Below are positions 59,775 to 64,000 of a stretch of DNA of 64,000 bases, piece after piece. Below the pieces are notes generated by a model. It had not been told where the DNA came from and ran no database searches. It saw nothing but the letters and a program-made list of their open reading frames with translations. Origin of the DNA: Modestobacter versicolor (GTDB taxonomy: Bacteria; Actinomycetota; Actinomycetes; Mycobacteriales; Geodermatophilaceae); assembly GCF_014195485.1 (NCBI RefSeq), contig NZ_JACIBU010000001.1:3348001-3412000 (forward strand). Direction: 5' to 3'. Position 1 is the first letter of the stretch; every line of letters begins with the position of its first letter. The translations under genes and the position numbers were made by a program.

Positions 59775-60452
59775 TCAGACCTCGTCGCGCTCGTCGACCG
59801 GCAGGTCGGCGCCGGCGTCCGCGGGCCGCCGGAACCCGCCGGTCAGCTTCTTGTAGAGGAACCAGCCGACGCCCAGCACGACCGCGGCCACGACGGCGTA
59901 GTCGAGGTAGTGCAGGTTCTGCTGGACGAAGTCGCCCGCCGCGACGCCCAGCCCGATCAGCACGCTGTTCCAGATCAGGCTGCCGGCCGTGGTGAAGAGC
60001 AGGAACTGCGGCAGCGGCATCTTCACCACGCCGGCGGGCACGGAGACGAAGCTGCGCACGATCGGCACCATCCGGCCGAAGAAGACCGCCGACCGGCCGT
60101 GCCGCTCGAACCAGGCGAACGTCCGGTCGACGTCCTCGGTGGCGACCAGCGGCAGCCGGTCGAGGAAGGCGTGCGAGCGGCGCGGGCCCAGCGCCCGGCC
60201 GACCCAGTAGAGGACCAGCGCCCCGACCACCGAGCCCAGGGTGGCGAACAGCACGACCGGGACCACGTCGAGCCGGCCGTCGTTGATCAGCACCCCGGCG
60301 GCGCCGAGGACCGCCTCGCTGGGGATCGGCGGGATGACGGTCTCGATCAGGATCGTCAGGCCGACGCCGACGGCGCCGAGCTTGTCGACCAGGTCGAGCA
60401 GGAAGCCGGTGATCCCGCCTTCGTCGGACGCAGCGGCGGCGAGGACGGACAT
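59775..60452 (-). CDS. DedA family membrane protein
   Basis: A 225-residue VTT/DedA-fold protein. ILIETVIPPIPSEAVLGAAG holds the E-x-PxPxE-type motif, FGRMVPIVRSFVSVPAGVVKMP the conserved FxRxxPxxR-G motif, and GSLIWNSVLIGLGVAAGD the terminal amphipathic region. DedA proteins act in membrane homeostasis, likely as polyprenyl-phosphate or phospholipid translocases. The C-terminal tail is acidic. ATG start 60452. Divergent from the amidohydrolase gene. Confidence 0.95.
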   Translation of the reverse strand: MSVLAAAASDEGGITGFLLDLVDKLGAVGVGLTILIETVIPPIPSEAVLGAAGVLINDGRLDVVPVVLFATLGSVVGALVLYWVGRALGPRRSHAFLDRLPLVATEDVDRTFAWFERHGRSAVFFGRMVPIVRSFVSVPAGVVKMPLPQFLLFTTAGSLIWNSVLIGLGVAAGDFVQQNLHYLDYAVVAAVVLGVGWFLYKKLTGGFRRPADAGADLPVDERDEV

Positions 60453-60509
60453 GGCCCCACGGTATCGGCGCCGCCTGTGTGCCGCCCTGCTCCACGCCCG
60501 GGACGACCG

Positions 60510-60515
60510 TAGGGT
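60510..60515 (+). promoter_or_regulatory. Probable -10 box for leaderless amidohydrolase transcript
   Basis: TAGGGT ends exactly 7 nt before the ATG at 60523. No SD is present. Same arrangement as argG and the patatin gene. The -35 is unclear. Confidence 0.45.
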
Positions 60516-60522
60516 CGCGGGC

Positions 60523-61830
60523 ATGGTGCACCGCTTCACCGCCCGCGCCGCCGTGGTCGGGGACCGCGCCGGCACCGTCGTCCCCGATGCCGTGCTCGAC
60601 GTCGAGGACGGCGTGATCAGCTGGGTCGGCCCGGCGGCGGACGCCCCGTCGCTCGCCGCGGACGCCGAGGTGACGCGGCTGCCGGGCGTGCTCACCCCCG
60701 GCATGGTCAACACCCACTCGCACGCGCCGATGGTGCTGTTCCGCGGCCAGGGCGAGGGGCTGCCGCTGGACCGCTGGCTGCGCGAGGTCATGTGGCCGCG
60801 GGAGGCCCGGCTCACCCCCGAGGACGTCGAGGTGGCGATGACCGCGGCGTCGGCGGAGATGCTGCGGCACGGGGTGACCACCAGCGTGGAGATGTACTTC
60901 CACCCCGACCGGATGGCCGCCGCCGTGCACCGGACCGGCGCACGCGGGCTGATCACCCACCCGCTGATCGAGCTGCCGGGCATGGGCACCTTCGACGAGC
61001 AGCTCGCCCGGGCGGTCGACTCGGCCGGCGCCGGCGACGACCAGGTCGAGTACGGCATCGGCCCGCACTCGGCGTACACGGTGCCGCTGCCGGTGCTCAC
61101 CGCCGCGGCGCAGGCGGCCCGCGAGCACGACCTGCTGCTGACCGTGCACGTCGCGGAGACCGCCACCGAGGGCGACGAGCTGCTGGCCCAGCACGGCCTC
61201 AGCGTCCCGGCGCTGCTGGCGTCGCACGACGTGCTCGGCGGGCGGGTGCTGGGCGCCCACTGCGTGCACATGGACGACGGCGACCTCGAGCTGTGGCGGG
61301 AGTACGACGTCGCGGTGGCGCACTGCCCGGGCAGCAACACCAAGCTGGCCAGCGGCACCGCCCGGCTCCGCGACATGCTCGACCTGGGCATCCGGGTCGG
61401 CATGGGCACCGACGGCCCGGCGTCCAACGACAACCTCGACCTGTTCGAGGACCTCCGGCTGGCCGCCCAGCTGGCCCGGCTGCGCGAGCGGGACGCCACC
61501 GCGCTCACCGCGCCGGAGGCGTTCTGGCTGGCCACCGGGGGTGCGGCTGCGGCGATCGGGCGCGACGACCTCGGTCAGCTGACCGCCGGGCGCCGGGCGG
61601 ACCTGGTGCACGTCGACACCGAGGACATCGCGTTCGTGCCGGTCGGCGACGTCACCGACCTGCTCACCCACCTGGTCTGGTCGGTGGGCTCGCGGCACGT
61701 GCGCGACACCTGGGTCGGTGGCCGGCAGGTGGTCGCCGCCGGGGCCTCCACCACGGTCGACGAGGCCGAGCTGCGGGCCGACGTGCAGACCCGGGCGATG
61801 CGGCTCGCTGGCCGTCGAATCAGCCTATAG
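60523..61830 (+). CDS. Amidohydrolase family protein (cytosine deaminase/S-adenosylhomocysteine deaminase-like), 3' end altered by insertion
   Basis: A 435-residue metal-dependent TIM-barrel deaminase. Metal ligands: NTHSHAPMVLFRGQG (HxH), HVAETATEGDE, GAHCVHMDDGDL, and the Asp in GMGTDGPASNDN. This pattern is that of the TrzN/MtaD (5'-methylthioadenosine/SAH deaminase) branch. ATG 60523 follows TAGGGT by 7 nt. Its last 12 codons lie in a 36-bp direct repeat; a second copy at 63385-63420 carries the likely ancestral ending, where TRAMRLAGR runs straight into TAG. The present gene gains the tail RISL. Confidence 0.92.
   Translation: MVHRFTARAAVVGDRAGTVVPDAVLDVEDGVISWVGPAADAPSLAADAEVTRLPGVLTPGMVNTHSHAPMVLFRGQGEGLPLDRWLREVMWPREARLTPEDVEVAMTAASAEMLRHGVTTSVEMYFHPDRMAAAVHRTGARGLITHPLIELPGMGTFDEQLARAVDSAGAGDDQVEYGIGPHSAYTVPLPVLTAAAQAAREHDLLLTVHVAETATEGDELLAQHGLSVPALLASHDVLGGRVLGAHCVHMDDGDLELWREYDVAVAHCPGSNTKLASGTARLRDMLDLGIRVGMGTDGPASNDNLDLFEDLRLAAQLARLRERDATALTAPEAFWLATGGAAAAIGRDDLGQLTAGRRADLVHVDTEDIAFVPVGDVTDLLTHLVWSVGSRHVRDTWVGGRQVVAAGASTTVDEAELRADVQTRAMRLAGRRISL
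61779..61814 (+). repeat. Direct repeat, left copy (attL-like)
   Basis: 36 bp inside the amidohydrolase 3' end. It matches 63385-63420 at 33 of 36 positions, including an unbroken 21-bp core (61788-61808) that begins GACCCGGGCG and ends GGCTCGC. Two of the three differences are synonymous in the amidohydrolase frame. Confidence 0.8.
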
Positions 61831-63249
61831 CTCTGACCCACAAGGGCCCAGGGTGATGGACTCGTCGGCTTTCGGGGCGAGGACCGGATCCACCTGGCCA
61901 AGAGGCGACTGCTCCGAAGGCCAGATGGCCGCGCCGAGCCTGAGCTGATCAAATACCGTATCGACGGCATTAGGAGTGTCGGGTGCAAAAGCGGACCCGA
62001 GCTCAAGCATCCGCCTGGCCGCCCAGTGAACAGCCTGCTGGTAGCTCTGAGTAAAAGTCTGGTCGGACAGTCTCGAGCTCCTGCCGCCGTGAGCCACCGA
62101 GCTTCGGACCCCGTAAAGGTCCAAGTACTGCGCCCTGCGATCCAAGCGCTTGACGGGATCTCGCTCCAGTAGTGCAAATCTGTCCGCCATCGCGCCGCCG
62201 GGGACGGCGCTCCTTCCCGAAAGTAGGGCATCCATTGCGACACCCAGCGCAAGCGAGGAGTCGTCTGCCTCCGACGTAAAGAAGGCCTCACCAAACCATC
62301 GAGCCGATGTCCGTATGCGTGGTCCAATGACCCACGGTTTCATGGCCGTCTCAACGGCATTGAGGGTGTCACTAGACAGGAGTGCAGCGTCGAGAGGTAG
62401 TGGGTCTGCCGAGTACCAGTGTGTGGTTTGACTACTCGGATGCAGATCTGTGACCGTGAGCGGTTGTGCTACTAACTCCATGCGGCTCGAACCAGGAAGA
62501 AACTCGGTGACGGCTGACCGATCGAGCACGAGTCCACGAACACCCGGGCGGTTGACTTCAACGCTGCTAGCTCGGTAAGAGGATAGTTCGCGCGTCATGA
62601 GAAGGCATAGGTCCACCAGCTCCCCTGCCGCGCGCTGTGCCGCTCGGAACGCGCCGTCGTCCTGCCTGTGACTCCATGTGGCCACCGCAACTGGCGAAAG
62701 CCCGTCAACAGCGGGTCTGGCGAGCACGCGGTCTCGCAGCCAGGCTTCAGCGGCTTCACTTCCAACCGTGCACCGTTCGCCCGCCCGCCTGTTGACGAGC
62801 TCGAAGAAGTCCCGATCAGCTTTCCCAACCACGGCATCACCGATGGCAAGTGGTTCACTGTCCCATCTGACGTTGGCGAGGAGCACGATAGTGACCGCTT
62901 GTCGAGCGGACATCACCCTAGACAGTGCGCGTTCGATGAATTCGGAGACGTTCGCCGCTTCGGATGCCGCAACGGTCATGGTTGCGATCAGAGCCCACAG
63001 ATTCTCCTCACTCCAGCGCGTCTTGATCTTCTGCTCGTGAAGTAGAGCTTCCATGGCGTCTTCGAGTGCATCAATGCCGTCGGGCGTAAAGGTCACCGAG
63101 CCTCTCGGACTCGGGAGGGAGGCCATGCCTGATCGACGGTACGACAGAACCGACCAGCCGTACACCCACGGTTCCTGCGCAGGGGAGGGGTGAACCGTGG
63201 ATGCTGCGGTCACCAGTGAGCGGATTGCTTCGTTGAGACGTCGAGGCAC
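61825..63249 (-). CDS. HEPN-like (Apea-type) protein with C-terminal RX4H motif; candidate antiphage RNase
   Basis: A 474-residue protein without a recognised full-length family. The N-terminal 300 residues look like a mixed alpha/beta sensor or scaffold region with no catalytic motif I can name. Residues about 300-415 (ARWFGEAFFTSEADDSSLALGVAMDALL and YLDLYGVRSSVAHGG) match the HEPN/Apea layout, with catalytic Arg382 and His387 (R-X4-H). HEPN proteins of this kind are usually metal-independent RNases in defence. GTG 63249 is the longest start, with GAGAG immediately ahead; ATG at codon 42 is an alternative. Base composition differs sharply from neighbours. Its TAG overlaps the amidohydrolase TAG in CTATAG. 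Confidence 0.65.
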   Translation of the reverse strand: MPRRLNEAIRSLVTAASTVHPSPAQEPWVYGWSVLSYRRSGMASLPSPRGSVTFTPDGIDALEDAMEALLHEQKIKTRWSEENLWALIATMTVAASEAANVSEFIERALSRVMSARQAVTIVLLANVRWDSEPLAIGDAVVGKADRDFFELVNRRAGERCTVGSEAAEAWLRDRVLARPAVDGLSPVAVATWSHRQDDGAFRAAQRAAGELVDLCLLMTRELSSYRASSVEVNRPGVRGLVLDRSAVTEFLPGSSRMELVAQPLTVTDLHPSSQTTHWYSADPLPLDAALLSSDTLNAVETAMKPWVIGPRIRTSARWFGEAFFTSEADDSSLALGVAMDALLSGRSAVPGGAMADRFALLERDPVKRLDRRAQYLDLYGVRSSVAHGGRSSRLSDQTFTQSYQQAVHWAARRMLELGSAFAPDTPNAVDTVFDQLRLGAAIWPSEQSPLGQVDPVLAPKADESITLGPCGSEL

Positions 63250-63384
63250 CTCTCAAGCTTGCCCGTTACAGGCGACAGTTGCGATGGCAGTGAGTTCGGT
63301 CTGCCGATGAGACGTGCGGACCGTCACGAGGCGCCTGGACTGCTCCTGGGGTGAAAGTTGTCTCCCGTTGGTTAGTGACAGGAG

Positions 63385-63420
63385 CGATGTGCCGACCCGG
63401 GCGATGCGGCTCGCCGGCCG
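63385..63420 (+). repeat. Direct repeat, right copy (attR-like) with ancestral amidohydrolase ending
   Basis: Second copy of the 36-bp repeat; its 21-bp core is at 63394-63414. In the amidohydrolase reading frame it encodes DVPTRAMRLAGR and is followed at once by TAG (63422-63424). This is probably the original 3' end of the interrupted gene. Confidence 0.8.
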
Positions 63421-63428
63421 CTAGCCGC

Positions 63429-63908
63429 TCAGCCGGCCGCCTCGGCCTGCAGGTCGTCGGCGGTCCAGGTGTAGAGCTGGCCGTCCAGCACGACGGTGAC
63501 CCACCCGTCGCACAGCTGGGCGGTGTCACCCAGGTCGGGCCACGAGCCACCGCCGTCGAACGGCATGCCCACGCTGGGCAGCGCGGTGCAGTCGGCCGGC
63601 GGGGTGGTGCCGGGCACCAGCTCCATCGTGGCGCGGACGCTGCCGCTGTCGTCGCCCGCGGCGTCCCCGGGGCGGACGACGGTGACGGCGGAGCCCACGT
63701 CGCGGGTCCAGTCCGGCACCAGCCCGGCGGGGGCGGCGTCGGCGGTGCGGTAGTCGCGGGTCTCGGTGTGCCCCTGCAGCTCGGCCAGCATCGCGCCGGG
63801 GCCGTCGACCCCCGACGGCATGGTGACCGCCACCCCCGCCGCGGCGGCCGCGGCGACCCCGGCCACCGCCGTCACGGTCCCGGCCACGACCTTCCTCGTG
63901 CTGACCAC
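63429..63908 (-). CDS. Predicted secreted hypothetical protein
   Basis: A 159-residue protein with a signal peptide or N-terminal anchor (KVVAGTVTAVAGVAAAAAAGVAV, residues about 5-27) and a globular domain with two cysteines (PPADCTALPS and TAQLCDGWV) that may pair. It ends in WTADDLQAEAAG. I do not recognise the family. GTG 63908 has GGGAGG six nt ahead and is preferred over an upstream in-frame GTG at 63932. Before the insertion it would have been the direct convergent neighbour of the amidohydrolase. Positions 63933-64000 hold no further gene that I can see. Confidence 0.7.
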   Translation of the reverse strand: MVSTRKVVAGTVTAVAGVAAAAAAGVAVTMPSGVDGPGAMLAELQGHTETRDYRTADAAPAGLVPDWTRDVGSAVTVVRPGDAAGDDSGSVRATMELVPGTTPPADCTALPSVGMPFDGGGSWPDLGDTAQLCDGWVTVVLDGQLYTWTADDLQAEAAG

Positions 63909-64000
63909 GCTGGTCCTCCCTCGTCCGGCCACCGGGCGGTGGCGGTACGAGCATCGGTCAGCGGGCCCTGCCCGGGCGTCGCCCGGCGGGACGATCTGCG

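Larger units (their letters stand above)
61779..63420. mobile_element. 1.6-kb insertion bounded by 36-bp direct repeats, carrying one HEPN-like gene
   Basis: The distance between corresponding repeat positions is 1606 bp. Between the repeats the DNA is visibly AT-richer than on either side and uses codons rare in the neighbours. The only gene is the RX4H protein; about 140 bp of non-coding sequence precedes the right repeat. The layout (3' end of a host gene, reconstituted stop, direct repeats) is that of site-specific integration by a tyrosine recombinase, but no integrase, excision factor or terminal inverted repeat is present. It is thus a non-autonomous or decayed element. Confidence 0.65.

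Noticed and set aside
61831-63393. Search for an integrase, transposase or terminal inverted repeats in the 1.6-kb insertion
   Set aside because: None found in any frame; only the HEPN-like gene is credible, so the insertion is reported as lacking its own recombinase.

Overview
The window is very GC-rich chromosomal DNA (roughly 70-75% by eye) with short intergenic gaps, many GTG starts and ATGA/GTGA stop-start overlaps. Together with a mycofactocin locus, an IdeR-type iron box, Bcr/CflA-type efflux, a form II Cox-type molybdenum hydroxylase and an EspI-like ParA ATPase this points to an actinobacterium. The gene set and intergenic hairpins fit Geodermatophilaceae (Blastococcus, Geodermatophilus, Modestobacter), but that placement is an inference. 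No rRNA, tRNA, CRISPR array, insertion sequence or replication origin was seen. No gene-free stretch exceeds 300 bases.

Layout. 1-11.6 kb is housekeeping: pit-ppk2 phosphate genes, an acyltransferase-glycosyltransferase pair, azoreductase, threonine dehydratase, leaderless argG with an ARG-box-like operator, a divergent zwf, a STAS antagonist and a patatin phospholipase. 11.6-15.1 kb holds M18 aminopeptidase, aldo/keto reductase and an SRPBCC-ArsR operon with two operators. 15.2-20.4 kb is a molybdenum-enzyme maturation block (MoxR ATPase, CoxE-like VWA protein, XdhC, then an M20 peptidase and a MOSC protein). 20.4-23.7 kb is an NDMA-dependent alcohol dehydrogenase followed by a second MoxR-VWA pair. 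23.9-31.9 kb is small metabolic and regulatory genes, including a DUF4386/TetR divergon with two near-identical operators.

32.0-45.8 kb is a mycofactocin region: mftR, mftA, mftB and mftC, a 48-codon unknown ORF, two tandem mycofactocin-type SDRs, a third MoxR-VWA pair and mftE. About 5 kb of iron-siderophore binding proteins, ribosomal protein L31, a nucleobase permease and a hydrolase follow, and then mftF. No mftD is present. 45.8-51.9 kb holds a DHFR-like protein, two MFS exporters, EamA/LysR and a secreted protein. 52.0-57.4 kb is a coxS-coxL-coxM-coxG cluster encoding a form II CO-dehydrogenase-like molybdenum hydroxylase with a membrane-anchored CoxG. The window closes with a hydrolase, a MinD/ParA ATPase, DedA and an amidohydrolase.

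The most unusual feature is at 61.78-63.42 kb. A 1.6-kb, visibly AT-richer segment carrying one gene with a C-terminal RX4H motif typical of HEPN RNases sits in the 3' end of the amidohydrolase gene. It is bounded by 36-bp direct repeats that reconstitute that 3' end, and it has no integrase of its own. The second unusual feature is a three-copy, 57-59 bp structured repeat at 17.17, 22.35 and 22.50 kb. Its terminal stem has a conserved bulged A and base pairs that change together between copies. Functionally the window joins three themes: mycofactocin-dependent dehydrogenases with their likely MoxR/VWA partners, molybdenum hydroxylase assembly, and a newly arrived defence-like cargo gene.
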